Both the position numbers and the translations under genes were made by a program. Below are positions 14,845-22,323 of a DNA stretch of 22,323 nt, in pieces. This DNA comes from JANNMJ01 sp031426455. Lineage in GTDB: Bacteria > Bacteroidota > Bacteroidia > Cytophagales > Hymenobacteraceae. The stretch is taken from NCBI GenBank assembly GCA_031426455.1, contig JANPLI010000048.1, positions 1 through 22,323 of the forward strand. The letters run 5' to 3'. A model generated the notes under the pieces. The model made no database searches. It was not told the origin of the DNA and saw only the letters and a list, made by a program, of their open reading frames with translations. Numbering within the stretch: the stretch's first letter is position 1; each line of letters starts with the position of its first letter.

Positions 14845-15971
14845 TTGGCGGGGGACGTGAGTTCGTCGTCGGGCGCGAGGCCGGCCAGGATTTCCACCAT
14901 CTGGTAGTCGCGCAGGCCGGTTTTCACCCGCGCTAGCTGCCCGTCGGCCTTCCGCACCGTGGAGTCGTCGACCAGCAGGCGGCGCGGAATGAGCAACGCG
15001 CGGGCCTTGGTTTGCAGGACGATATTGGCCTCGAAGCTCACGAACGGGTACAGCACCGGCGGCTGGCGCACGAAGGCCGCGTCCACCTGAAACGTCCGGC
15101 TATCGGTGTTCATCATCGGCGAAATGGTGCGGACCCGCGCCGTGAATACCTGCCCCTTATAGCTGTCCAGCGTGACCAGGACCAATTGGTCGGGGCGGAT
15201 TTTCACGATGTCGGACTCGTCGACCTGCATTTCGAGCACGAAGTGGCGGGCATCGCCCAGCAGGGCCAACGGCGTTTGGGGCGTCACGGCCTCGCCCTTT
15301 TCGCGGTAGAGCTGGTACACGATGCCGTCGATTTTGCTGCGCAGCACGAAGTCGCTGGCCTGCCGCTGGGCAATCTGGAGGTTTTTGCGCGCCTGCGCCG
15401 CGCCGAAATCGAGCTGCTGCCGGAGCGTCTGGTAGTGGAGTACGGCTGATTCGTAGGCGGTTTGGGCGCTGGCGTAGGCCAGTTCCTTTTGTTCAAGCGC
15501 CAGCTTCGTGCCGATGCTCTGCCGCCAGAGGTTCCGCTGCCGGGTGCGCTGCACCAGCTCGTTCTGCATCGTGCGGCGTTGCAGGGCAATGCGCTGGCGG
15601 GCATCCTCCAACTGGCTTTGGTTAGCGGCCACGGCGGCGTAGCGGGCGGCCAGGGCCGCGTTTTCCTGGTTCAGTTGCGGCACGTCGCTGGCAATGGACA
15701 GCACGGGCGTGCCCACCCGCACCGAGTCGCCTTCCCGCACCAACACCGTCTGAATGATGCCGCCGGCGCTGGCAAACGCTTGGTACTGCCGCCCGCTCTT
15801 GACGGTGCCGGCCGCGTACACCGACTCCGAAATAGCCGACCAGACCGGTTGCACCCGTTCCGCCTTATCGCCGCAGCCGGCCAGCAAAACCAGGATGAGC
15901 AGCCGCCACCAGCGCCCAGGCAGCATCGCCGGCGAGTCAGGCATCAGGTACCGATTGACGTTCATGGGCAC
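14841..15971 (-). CDS. HlyD/MacA-type periplasmic adaptor, lipoprotein
   Basis: This 376-residue membrane-fusion protein has a lipobox LLAGC with the lipidated Cys at 33, so it is probably anchored on the outer face of the inner membrane. AAGTVKSGR and IIQTVLVREGDSVRVGTPVL form the first half of a lipoyl/barrel-sandwich domain. A long helical hairpin (about 95-205, Gln/Arg/Leu-rich) is followed by the second half (IDGIVYQLYREKGEAV) and a beta-barrel region (VDESDIVKIRPDQLVLVTLD). The layout matches MacA-like adaptors of tripartite efflux. No outer-membrane TolC-type gene is in the window. It overlaps the permease start by 4 nt and begins 12 nt after the DUF2231-like gene. Starts at 15971 or 15965 are equally possible. 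The MacAB-like set suggests export of a small molecule or peptide. Confidence 0.9.
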   Translation of the reverse strand: MPMNVNRYLMPDSPAMLPGRWWRLLILVLLAGCGDKAERVQPVWSAISESVYAAGTVKSGRQYQAFASAGGIIQTVLVREGDSVRVGTPVLSIASDVPQLNQENAALAARYAAVAANQSQLEDARQRIALQRRTMQNELVQRTRQRNLWRQSIGTKLALEQKELAYASAQTAYESAVLHYQTLRQQLDFGAAQARKNLQIAQRQASDFVLRSKIDGIVYQLYREKGEAVTPQTPLALLGDARHFVLEMQVDESDIVKIRPDQLVLVTLDSYKGQVFTARVRTISPMMNTDSRTFQVDAAFVRQPPVLYPFVSFEANIVLQTKARALLIPRRLLVDDSTVRKADGQLARVKTGLRDYQMVEILAGLAPDDELTSPAK

Positions 15972-15983
15972 GCGCGGGGGGAG

Positions 15984-16472
15984 TTAGTCGTCGGCGTCAG
16001 CGGCCGTTTTCTCGCCACTGTTCGGCGCAGCCGCGCCGTTCAGTTCGGTGTGGCGGATTTGCCCGCCCAGGTAGCCCGTCCAGCCCACCAGTCCGAAGCC
16101 GATCAGCGCCAGGGCCAGCGTCAGCTTTGCTACCGGCGCGCTGAAGGCCGATTGCCGGGCGTTCAGCACCAGCCCCGCCAGCGCCACCACGCCCAGCGTC
16201 AGCAGGCCGACCAGGGCGTACACCGCAAAATCTTCGTGGCGTTCGATGCGGCTTTCCAGTACGCCGGGCAGGTGCTCCACCGTTTCGGCGGCGCCTTCGC
16301 CCGTGAGGTAGGCCACGCCCGCGCCGAGGGCCGCCAGCACCAGCACCCCGTGCGCGGCCGTGGTGGTGGTCAGGCTTTTTTTCCACAGCCCGAAGGCCAG
16401 CACTCCCGCCCCCAGCAGCGCGCCGACGATGGGTAAGTGGGTAATCAGCAGGTGAAGGTGGGTCTGATCCAT
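15984..16472 (-). CDS. DUF2231-like four-helix membrane protein
   Basis: The 162-residue protein has four hydrophobic segments (about 8-30, 37-57, 82-105 and 114-135) and starts HLHLLITHLPIVGALLGAG, the N-terminal signature of DUF2231-type proteins. His5, His7 and His12 lie in or near helix 1, and HEDFA follows the ERHE segment before helix 3. Such His in a four-helix membrane bundle could bind haem or metal, but this is inference. The C-terminus is a short acidic/Ala tail. It begins 12 nt after the rubrerythrin gene and ends 12 nt before the adaptor, so it belongs to the same transcription unit. The family has no assigned function that I can state with confidence. Confidence 0.75.
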   Translation of the reverse strand: MDQTHLHLLITHLPIVGALLGAGVLAFGLWKKSLTTTTAAHGVLVLAALGAGVAYLTGEGAAETVEHLPGVLESRIERHEDFAVYALVGLLTLGVVALAGLVLNARQSAFSAPVAKLTLALALIGFGLVGWTGYLGGQIRHTELNGAAAPNSGEKTAADADD

Positions 16473-16484
16473 GGCGGTGGTGAA

Positions 16485-17213
16485 TTAAAGGGTGCTGATT
16501 TTGGCGAACTGCGCGCCCTTGGTGAGCGAGATGCCGCAGCGGTCGGGCGCTTTGTTCTCGTAGGTATTGCCGCAGGTGGGGCAGATGAAATAGGCCGTGG
16601 GCAGCGTGGCCAGGGTGTGGCCATCGAGGGCGGCCAGGGCGCGGGCGTACATTCCCTCGTGGCGCTTCTCGGTTTTCTGGGCGTAGGTGAGGCTGATGGT
16701 CGCCTGGTCGTTGTGGGCGGCGGCGGCGGCTTGCAGGAAGTTGGGGTACATCGTGGCCGCCTCGTAGGCTTCGCCCTCGATGTCGTCCTGCAGGTGTTCG
16801 CGCGTGGTTTTTACCTTGTACTCGGGCTTGATGACGGGCACCGGCTGGCCAGCTTCGGCCAGTACGGCTTTGTGGTTGCCGGCGTGGATGGTTTCGGCCG
16901 CCGAAATGGCCTTGTAGAGCAGCGCCAACTGGGGCAGCTTTTCGGTGGCGGCTTGCTTCGAGTACGCGGCGTACTTGGCGGTGGCCGTCATTTCGCCTTT
17001 GTAGGCGGCCTGCATATTCGTCAGGTTTTGGGCGATGGCGGCGGGAGTCGGGGGAGTGGTTTGCGTTTCCATGGGGGTGGTTGGCGGGGTTTTGGGGGTT
17101 TCGGTGGGGGTGGGCGCGGCCGGGGTGTTGCCGGTCGGCGCGGAGTTGTTGCAGGCGCTGAGCAGCAGGCCGTTGGCCGCCAGTAAGGTCAGGAGAATGG
17201 GGAGGATTTTCAT
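16485..17213 (-). CDS. Lipoprotein rubrerythrin-like ferritin-fold protein
   Basis: The 242-residue product has a lipoprotein signal (lipobox LLSAC, Cys21), then a Pro/Thr-rich linker of about 35 residues. The ferritin-like four-helix domain (about 60-195) has candidate diiron ligands Glu74, E107..H110, E146/E148/E151 and E182..H185. It ends in a rubredoxin-like segment with Cys211, Cys214 and Cys226, but the fourth position is Ser229 (RCGIS). Rubrerythrins reduce peroxide with a diiron centre, using a rubredoxin FeS4 site as electron entry; the site here lacks one ligand. Most rubrerythrins are cytoplasmic, whereas this one is sent to the envelope. I start at the ATG at 17213, directly before the signal; the in-frame ATG at 17279 would add 22 residues. 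It is the first gene of the tight run leading into the ABC exporter, with the bestrophin-family gene 62 bp upstream. Confidence 0.85.
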   Translation of the reverse strand: MKILPILLTLLAANGLLLSACNNSAPTGNTPAAPTPTETPKTPPTTPMETQTTPPTPAAIAQNLTNMQAAYKGEMTATAKYAAYSKQAATEKLPQLALLYKAISAAETIHAGNHKAVLAEAGQPVPVIKPEYKVKTTREHLQDDIEGEAYEAATMYPNFLQAAAAAHNDQATISLTYAQKTEKRHEGMYARALAALDGHTLATLPTAYFICPTCGNTYENKAPDRCGISLTKGAQFAKISTL

Positions 17214-17275
17214 CAGTTCAACAAATTGGTTGAGGCGAAAAAGATGGATTTCAGGGGCGCGCATTACCCGGCGGC

Positions 17276-18187
17276 TCACATCAGGTAAAAGGCTTCCGGG
17301 GCCAGGGGCGCGGGCACGTCGGGGGCTTGCAGCAATTGCAGGAGGTTGATTTCGATGGTGCGGGCGATGGCGGTGACTGGCGTATCGGTGGGCTTGTTGC
17401 TGAAGGGGTCTTGCAGAAAGCGGGCGCTACGTTCGAGCAGAAAAAAACAGGACGCCGTGACCAGCAGCACCGGAATCTCCCACAGCCCGATGGTATTGAC
17501 CAGGCCCAGCGACAGCGTGCCCAGAAACAGGTAGATGAACAGGTACACCAGCAGCCGATAGCTGACCGGAAATGTCGTGTGCTTGATGCGCTCGGCCTGG
17601 CCCATCGCGTCGCAGAGGCGCACCAGCGTGGCATCCAATTGCACCTGCTGCATCGGGCTGAGGGCCTGCTGCTGGTAGAGCACTTTGAGTTGGTCAGCGT
17701 GCAGGGCCAGCAGCGCCAGGGGCTTGTTGGCCTGGGATTGGAGACCCGCCAGTTCCGGCCCGGTGAGGTAACGGGCCAGGGTGGCGGTGGGGTCGAGGCC
17801 GCGCAACGTTTCGCCCAAACAGTAGCACCACGCGATCTGGCGGCGGGCCACGGTGCGCAGGGGCGAATCGGGGCCGGCGGAAGTCAGAAAAGCATCCGGC
17901 ACGAAGGTGCGCAGTTGCAGCACCAGCGTCCGCGAATCGTTGATGATGTTGCCCCAGATTTTGCGCGCCTCCCACCAACGGTCGTACGACTGGCTGGTTT
18001 TGAAGGCCAGCAGCAGCGAAATCGAGCTACCCAGAATCGTGGGCAGCTGCAACGGAATCAGCGGCAAATACGCCCCCAGGGCCAGCTTCAGGAGGTGGAA
18101 AAAGATGGAAATCAGCAGCACCCGCACCACATCGGGGCGGATGCGCTGAAACACGTAGCGGAGCGGAAACTTGGCGTCGAGCAGCAT
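17276..18187 (-). CDS. Bestrophin-family membrane channel
   Basis: The 303-residue protein fits the bacterial bestrophin family (UPF0187). It has paired TM helices near the N-terminus (about 20-60, ending LPTILGSSISLLLAFKTSQ), then SYDRWWEARKIWGNIINDSR, the most conserved stretch of the family. A cytoplasmic helical region follows, then a second TM pair (about 205-245, YRLLVYLFIYLFLGTLSLGL). The conserved C-terminal segment reads DPFSNKPTDTPVTAIARTIE. Bacterial members form pentameric ion channels; KpBest of Klebsiella conducts cations. It starts 97 bp after the stress-protein stop and ends 62 bp before the rubrerythrin start, all on the minus strand. Co-transcription with either is possible but not certain. 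The selectivity residues were not resolved. Confidence 0.92.
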   Translation of the reverse strand: MLLDAKFPLRYVFQRIRPDVVRVLLISIFFHLLKLALGAYLPLIPLQLPTILGSSISLLLAFKTSQSYDRWWEARKIWGNIINDSRTLVLQLRTFVPDAFLTSAGPDSPLRTVARRQIAWCYCLGETLRGLDPTATLARYLTGPELAGLQSQANKPLALLALHADQLKVLYQQQALSPMQQVQLDATLVRLCDAMGQAERIKHTTFPVSYRLLVYLFIYLFLGTLSLGLVNTIGLWEIPVLLVTASCFFLLERSARFLQDPFSNKPTDTPVTAIARTIEINLLQLLQAPDVPAPLAPEAFYLM

Positions 18188-18227
18188 ACCAAAGGGGAAC
18201 TGACGGGTCGTCGGGCTTCGGCTACTG

Positions 18228-18281
18228 CCGCCGTACGCGGATCATTCGGCGGGTAGGTTCGACCTCCGAAACGGCCGCTAA
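18228..18281. repeat. Diverged fragment of the MITE-like family
   Basis: gccgccgtacgcgga (from about 18227) and ccgaaacggccgctaa (18266-18281) correspond to the two blocks at the right end of the 12120-12258 element, here about 25 bp farther apart. The left end is absent. It lies just downstream of the stress-protein stop codon. Confidence 0.5.
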
Positions 18282-18284
18282 GCC

Positions 18285-18785
18285 TCAAACCAACACGGCA
18301 GTGGCTACCCCCAGAATTTCGCGGGCCTGCGCGGTCTCGGCGGCCGTGCCGTGGGCCAGGAGCATGTATTTGCCCGCCTTGATTTCCGTTTCGTATTCCA
18401 GGATACTGTTGTCGGGTACGCCCACGCTCACCAGCGCCGCGCCCAGGGCACTCAGGGTACCGCCCATCACGGCGCCTTCCAGGGCCCCGACCAACGAAGC
18501 CACCAGCGGCCCGGCTACCAGCAGCGGCCCTACCACGGGTACGAAGAAAAACGCGGAGCCGAACAGCAGCCCCCACATACTGCCCCAGAAAGCCCCGTTG
18601 CCGCCCCATTTCAGCATCCGGTCGCCGATGTTGTAGTAGCCCACCACTTTCTCTTCGGCGTGGTAGTCGCGGCCCACGATAGAGAGCTGCCGCATATCAT
18701 AGCCGTGGTGCTGAAGTTTTTGGATGGCCCGCTCGGCTTGCGCATGGGTGTCGTAGAGCGCGGTCATGACGGAGATATAACTCAT
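18285..18785 (-). CDS. YflT/general-stress-type membrane protein
   Basis: The 166-residue protein has an N-terminal alpha/beta part (about 1-55; TALYDTHAQAERAIQKLQHH, then LSIVGRDYH), which is the YflT / heat-induced stress protein pattern. A Gly-rich hydrophobic region (about 65-125; GAFWGSMWGLLFGSAFFFV and a second segment) is followed by a soluble tail with KYMLLAHGTAAE. Such proteins are general stress proteins of unknown biochemistry, and Gly-rich helical cores of this kind insert into or bind membranes. The ATG at 18785 directly precedes the domain; the upstream in-frame extension to 18893 is low in information. It is the first gene of the minus-strand series, with 97 bp and a repeat fragment before the bestrophin-family gene. 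Confidence 0.75.
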   Translation of the reverse strand: MSYISVMTALYDTHAQAERAIQKLQHHGYDMRQLSIVGRDYHAEEKVVGYYNIGDRMLKWGGNGAFWGSMWGLLFGSAFFFVPVVGPLLVAGPLVASLVGALEGAVMGGTLSALGAALVSVGVPDNSILEYETEIKAGKYMLLAHGTAAETAQAREILGVATAVLV

Positions 18786-19200
18786 GAAAAACGGGGGGGG
18801 CGTACTGACGGGAAGGAAAAAAACGATATCGGCCGGCCCCGCGGCATCAGTGCTACGGGAAGGCAAAACTAGGTGGGGCTGCCCGCCGACCACATGACGA
18901 AAATCACGGTTTGGGTTGATTTTCAGTAAGTCTTTCGGGCGAGAAGGCCCGTTTATTTGCCTGTGATTTCAGATGCATCCGTCCTCAGCCTGAGCCAGGG
19001 TTGATGGGGCGGAAGCATGCGCTCGACGGCACCTGAGCCTGCGATACCGACCACGGCGGGCCCGGTGCCGAAACCCGCAGCCACGGCCTGCTGCCGCCCA
19101 ATCACCACCACCACCTCACTACCGCCTCACCACCACCTCACCACCTCGCCGCGTGGTCGATGCGGATCTGGCGAAATCGCTTTCCCCCCAACCCCACCGC
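18786..19200. other. Divergent intergenic region between stress protein and phosphorylase
   Basis: About 415 bases separate the two divergently transcribed genes, so both promoters should lie here, but I could not place a convincing Bacteroidota -33/-7 pair. A small hairpin (cgggc/gcccg, 18936-18951) is followed by TTTATTT. A tandem array of 11-bp units lies at 19108-19151. No gene is supported in this stretch. Confidence 0.5.
19108..19151 (+). repeat. 11-bp tandem array before the phosphorylase start
   Basis: Units ccaccacctca (19108-19118), ctaccgcctca (19119-19129), ccaccacctca (19130-19140) and a degenerate fourth (19141-19151) end one base before a possible GTG start at 19153. The array leaves no purine-rich ribosome site there, which fits a phylum that rarely uses one. 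Confidence 0.8.
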
Positions 19201-21744
19201 GTGAACACGGACAACCTGAACTTCAGCCGGCAATACGGCTTTTTGCCCACCGAACTACCCGGCCTTGAGACGCTGAGGGAGCTGGCCCTGGACCTGCGCT
19301 GGTCCTGGAGCCACGCGGCCGATGACCTGTGGCACCACCTCGACGCCGAACTGTGGGACCGTACCCATAACCCCTGGGTGGTGCTGCAAACCGCCTCGCG
19401 CGAGGCCCTGGAACACCACCTCGCCGACCCCGATTTCCAGGGGCAGATGGCGGCGCTGATGCAGCAAAAACAAGACGCGGCCGACCGCGCCAAGTGGTTT
19501 CAGGAGCAGCACCCCGCGGCGCCCCTGACCTGCGTGGCGTATTTCAGCATGGAGTTCATGCTGAGCGAGGCGCTGCCGATTTACGTGGGTGGGCTGGGTA
19601 ACGTGGCCGGCGACCAGCTCAAATCGGCCAGCGACCTGGGCGTGCCCGTGGTGGCAGTGGGCCTGCTCTACCAGCAGGGCTACTTCCGGCAGGAGATTGA
19701 TAACCAGGGCGCGCAGCAGGCCCTGTTTCCGTACAACGACCCTGGCCAACTGCCCATTACCCCGCTGTGGCGGCCTAACGGCGAGTGGCTCCGGCTACCA
19801 ATTACGCTTTCGGGCTTCCCGGTATGGTTGCGCACTTGGCAGGTGCGGGTGGGCGGGGTCATGCTCTACCTCCTCGACAGCAACGACGCGGCCAACCTGC
19901 CGGTGCACCGCGGCATCACCGCCGAGCTGTACGGCGGGGGTATGGAGCAGCGTATCCAGCAGGAAATCATCCTCGGTATGGGCGGTTGGCAATTGCTGGA
20001 GGCACTGAATATCAAGCCGGAGGTGTGCCACCTCAACGAGGGCCACGCGGCCTTCGTGGTGCTGGCGCGGGCCCGGACCTTGATGCAGGAAACCGGCCTC
20101 GCGTTCGAGGCGGCGCTGGCCGTGACGCGCGCCGGCAACCTGTTCACCACCCACACGGCCGTGGCGGCGGGTTTCGACCACTTCAGCCCGACGCTGATGG
20201 GCCAGTTTCTGGGCGACTACGCCCGGCAGGAGCTGGGCCTTGACTTCGATGCCCTGCTGGCGCTGGGGCGGCAAAGCCCAACCAACCCGGCCGAGCCGTT
20301 CAATATGGCCCTGCTGGCCATTCGGGGTTGCGGCGCCGTGAATGGGGTGAGCAAGCTGCACGGCGCGGTGAGCCGGAAACTGTTCGGCGGGCTGTTTCCG
20401 CGCTGGCCCACCGACGAGGTGCCGGTGGCTTACGTCACCAACGGGGTGCATATGCCCAGTTGGGACGCCGAAGCCGCCGACGACATCTGGACCGCCGCCT
20501 GCGGCAAAGACCGCTGGCGCGGCGGCCTCGATACTCTGGCCGAAAACATCGGTCAGGTGTCCGATGCCGCCCTGTGGCAACTGCGCACCCGTTGCCGCCA
20601 GGCGCTGGTGGCCTACACCCGCGCCCGGCTGACCCGGCAGTTCACGGTAGCGGGCTATCCGCCGGGGCTGGTCGATATCGCCGGTAAGGTGTTCGACGAC
20701 AACACCCTCACGCTGGGCTTTGCCCGCCGCTTCGTGGCCTACAAGCGGCCCAACCTACTGCTGCACGACCCCGAGCGGTTCATCCGCCTGCTCACCAACC
20801 GGGAGCGGCCCGTGCAACTGGTGCTGGCCGGCAAAGCCCCGCCTTTCGACGAGGGCGGCAAGGCCCTGATTCAGCAGTGGATGCAGTTCATTGCCCAGCA
20901 TAACCTGTATCAGCACGTCGTCTTTCTCAGTGATTACGATGTATTGCTGGCCGAACACCTGGTGCAGGGCGTGGATGTGTGGCTCAACACGCCCCGCCGG
21001 CCCTGGGAAGCCTGCGGCACCAGCGGGATGAAGGTGCTCGTGAACGGCGGCCTCAACCTCTCGGAACTCGACGGCTGGTGGGCAGAAGCTTACACCCCCG
21101 ACGTGGGCTGGGCCTTGGGCGACGGCCAGGAGCACGGCGACCACCCCGCCTGGGACGCCGCCGAAGCCGACGCGCTCTACACCCTGCTCGAAACCCAGGT
21201 GGTGCCCGAATTCTACGCCCGCGACGAGCACGGTATTCCCGCCCGCTGGGTCGAGCGGATGCGCCGGAGTATGGCCACGCTCACGCCGCAGTTCTCCGCC
21301 AACCGCACCGTGCGCCAGTACACCGAGGATTATTACCTGCCCGCCGCCACCCGCTACGCCCACCGCGCCACCAACCAAGGCGCGGCCGGCGCGGCCATTG
21401 TGCAGCAGCGTCAGCAAATGGACCGGGAGTGGGATAAGCTGGCATTCGGCGACGTACACCCGGAGGTTGTCGCCAACGGCTACCTGTTTCACGTCGCCCT
21501 CCGGCTCGGCGCGCTCCGCCCCGACCAGGTGCTGGTGGAACTGTACGCCACGGGCCTCAACGGCGCCGGGGCCGAGCGCATCCCTCTGGCACCGGACGCG
21601 GCCCCGGCCGCCGACGGCTACGATCAGTACCAGGCCCTGGTCACCACGGCGCGCCCCGCCGCTGATTTCACGGCCCGCGTCCTGCCCGCCTACGAAGGCA
21701 TCGCCGTACCGTTGGAAGACCACCACATTCGCTGGCAGCACTGA
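19201..21744 (+). CDS. glgP: Alpha-glucan (glycogen/maltodextrin) phosphorylase
   Basis: The enzyme (GT35) releases glucose-1-phosphate from alpha-1,4-glucans. Residues of about 1-110 are a DUF3417 N-terminal domain (LRELALDLRWSWSHAADDLW). The catalytic part has YFSMEFMLSEALPIYVGGLG, HLNEGHAAF near 277, RFVAYKRPNLLL, and the pyridoxal-phosphate site EACGTSGMK with the Schiff-base lysine at 611, followed by GGLNLSELDGWW. At about 847 residues it has the usual length of this bacterial/archaeal subgroup, which differs from the classical muscle/E. coli type. No ATG lies near the start. I choose GTG at 19201 (MNTDNLNF if started with Met) because the preceding residues look non-conserved; GTG at 19153 is the alternative. 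It stands alone on the plus strand, divergent from the stress gene, so link to stress or carbon storage is only suggestive. Confidence 0.93.
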   Translation: MNTDNLNFSRQYGFLPTELPGLETLRELALDLRWSWSHAADDLWHHLDAELWDRTHNPWVVLQTASREALEHHLADPDFQGQMAALMQQKQDAADRAKWFQEQHPAAPLTCVAYFSMEFMLSEALPIYVGGLGNVAGDQLKSASDLGVPVVAVGLLYQQGYFRQEIDNQGAQQALFPYNDPGQLPITPLWRPNGEWLRLPITLSGFPVWLRTWQVRVGGVMLYLLDSNDAANLPVHRGITAELYGGGMEQRIQQEIILGMGGWQLLEALNIKPEVCHLNEGHAAFVVLARARTLMQETGLAFEAALAVTRAGNLFTTHTAVAAGFDHFSPTLMGQFLGDYARQELGLDFDALLALGRQSPTNPAEPFNMALLAIRGCGAVNGVSKLHGAVSRKLFGGLFPRWPTDEVPVAYVTNGVHMPSWDAEAADDIWTAACGKDRWRGGLDTLAENIGQVSDAALWQLRTRCRQALVAYTRARLTRQFTVAGYPPGLVDIAGKVFDDNTLTLGFARRFVAYKRPNLLLHDPERFIRLLTNRERPVQLVLAGKAPPFDEGGKALIQQWMQFIAQHNLYQHVVFLSDYDVLLAEHLVQGVDVWLNTPRRPWEACGTSGMKVLVNGGLNLSELDGWWAEAYTPDVGWALGDGQEHGDHPAWDAAEADALYTLLETQVVPEFYARDEHGIPARWVERMRRSMATLTPQFSANRTVRQYTEDYYLPAATRYAHRATNQGAAGAAIVQQRQQMDREWDKLAFGDVHPEVVANGYLFHVALRLGALRPDQVLVELYATGLNGAGAERIPLAPDAAPAADGYDQYQALVTTARPAADFTARVLPAYEGIAVPLEDHHIRWQH

Positions 21745-21775
21745 GGCCGGGACCGGGGCTTGCTTCCGGACCGTA

Positions 21776-21967
21776 ATGAATCACCAGCGGATGAAGAACG
21801 AAACCAAGCTGTTGTGCATCAAGGCCATCCACACCGTGGTGTGGGGGTTCTTCGTGGCCGTTATCGGGTACGTGCTGTACGGTGGAATGACCGACCAGAT
21901 AAGCTGGCGCACATGGGTAGCCAGTGGGCTGGTGGTGGGGGAAGGCGTGGTGCTTGGGGTGGTCTAG
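21776..21967 (+). CDS. Small two-helix membrane protein, probably truncated
   Basis: The 63-residue product has two hydrophobic segments: LCIKAIHTVVWGFFVAVIGY and, after GGMTDQISWRTW, VASGLVVGEGVVLGVV. Its start matches a family of small Bacteroidota membrane proteins (LKAIHT.VW.FF..V..Y.LY) that, as I recall them, run on for about 40 more residues. Here a TAG at 21965-21967 cuts the second helix, and no matching continuation is seen in the neighbouring frames. It begins 31 bp after the phosphorylase stop. ATG at 21776 or 21791 could start it. Confidence 0.5.
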   Translation: MNHQRMKNETKLLCIKAIHTVVWGFFVAVIGYVLYGGMTDQISWRTWVASGLVVGEGVVLGVV

Positions 21968-22050
21968 CCGGCACAGACAGGACGTTATCTTAACTTTCCT
22001 GCCCAAAGGCTTCTTCCCTCATTGCGTCCTCGCCCGTTTCGTAGCGAAAA

Positions 22051-22302
22051 TATACGGCCGCCTTTAGGGCCGAGTGTGTGCGCCAAGTCACCGCTGGCGC
22101 GCGCCAAGCGGATGTTGCCCACGCTCACGGCGTCTCGCCCACGCTGCGGGGCCGTTGGCAGCGCCTGGCGGCAGCCACCGTCCCGGATCGGGCCGAGCAA
22201 GCCGAAATTGCCCGCCTGCGCGCCGCGCCGCAACCCGGCGCGCAGGCCGGCCAAATTTTAAAAAAAGTTGTGACCCACTTCTCCCAACCCCAGCCGTCGT
22301 GA
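22051..22302 (+). mobile_element. Degraded IS3-family OrfA remnant
   Basis: The plus frame reads YTAAFRAECVRQVTAG, then ARQADVAHAHGVSPTLRGRW, an HTH typical of IS3-type OrfA (usually SPTLLGRW). After that come AEQAEIARLRA, then a garbled zipper region, and QILKKVVTHFSQP (usually RDILKKAVAIFSQP). A TAG (22042-22044) interrupts the frame directly upstream; the N-terminal pieces (FRSEN) continue in another frame. The frame stops at 22302 and a GTG at 22299 overlaps it by the usual few bases (VSRDELIR), so a following ORF may run off the window edge. Inactive or highly diverged; terminal repeats are not visible. Confidence 0.65.
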
Positions 22303-22323
22303 GCCGCGACGAATTAATCCGCG

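Noticed and set aside
15462..16436. Plus-strand open frame of 324 codons
   Set aside because: It is rich in Arg, Gln and His and antisense to the adaptor and DUF2231-like genes; no domain is seen.
17327..18256. Plus-strand open frame of 309 codons
   Set aside because: It is antisense to the bestrophin-family gene and shows only low-complexity Gln/Arg/Gly composition.
18936..18960. Hairpin followed by TTTATTT as a terminator
   Set aside because: The stem is only about 5 bp and no plus-strand gene ends upstream.
20755..21741. Minus-strand open frame of 328 codons
   Set aside because: It is antisense to the phosphorylase, whose catalytic motifs are complete on the plus strand.

Overview
The window looks like chromosome of a GC-rich Bacteroidota, most likely a Hymenobacter-like member of the Cytophagales. 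This is inferred from family content: an OmpL-like outer-membrane porin, an RteC-like regulator, a short HTH_17 protein, a DUF2231-type membrane protein, a lipoprotein rubrerythrin, a bestrophin-family channel and a DUF3417-type glucan phosphorylase. Recognisable Shine-Dalgarno sequences are mostly absent, as is usual for this phylum. No tRNA, rRNA or CRISPR array was seen.

Positions 1-5284 (+ strand) form an ion-homeostasis block: the 3' part of an outer-membrane beta-barrel gene, a Kup-family K+ transporter 28 bp downstream, and a HAMP-PAS sensor histidine kinase. The order suggests the tail of a K+ uptake (Kdp-type) locus whose other genes would lie left of the window; that is inference.

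Positions 5285-8488 look like a decayed accessory island. It holds a fragment resembling a VRR-NUC/PD-(D/E)XK nuclease, an HTH_17 protein that changes reading frame at a nine-A run, an RteC-like regulator whose frame seems broken at a perfect 13-bp hairpin, a near-perfect 30-bp-arm inverted repeat, and two degenerate copies of an unrecognised ORF. No intact gene can be supported from 6697 to 8488.

Positions 8489-11980 (- strand) carry a small membrane protein and a tightly coupled two-component pair: a double-PAS histidine kinase followed by a response regulator whose output is a whole CRP/FNR module. Positions 11981-12900 hold a palindromic MITE-like element, a thioredoxin-like protein without its catalytic cysteines, and paired palindromic intergenic repeats.

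Positions 12900-18785 (- strand, transcribed right to left) contain a YflT-type stress protein, a bestrophin-family channel, and then a close-packed cluster: lipoprotein rubrerythrin, DUF2231-like membrane protein, lipoprotein HlyD-type adaptor, FtsX-type permease and LolD/MacB-type ATPase. The last five genes are separated by 12, 12, -4 and 1 nt and read as one transcription unit. It would couple an envelope-anchored diiron protein to a tripartite ABC exporter, and is the best candidate for an undescribed system here.

Positions 19201-22323 (+ strand) carry a large alpha-glucan phosphorylase, a truncated small membrane protein, and at the right edge a degraded IS3-family OrfA. Copies of one intergenic repeat family (12120-12258, 12876-12902, 18228-18281) sit close to gene ends.
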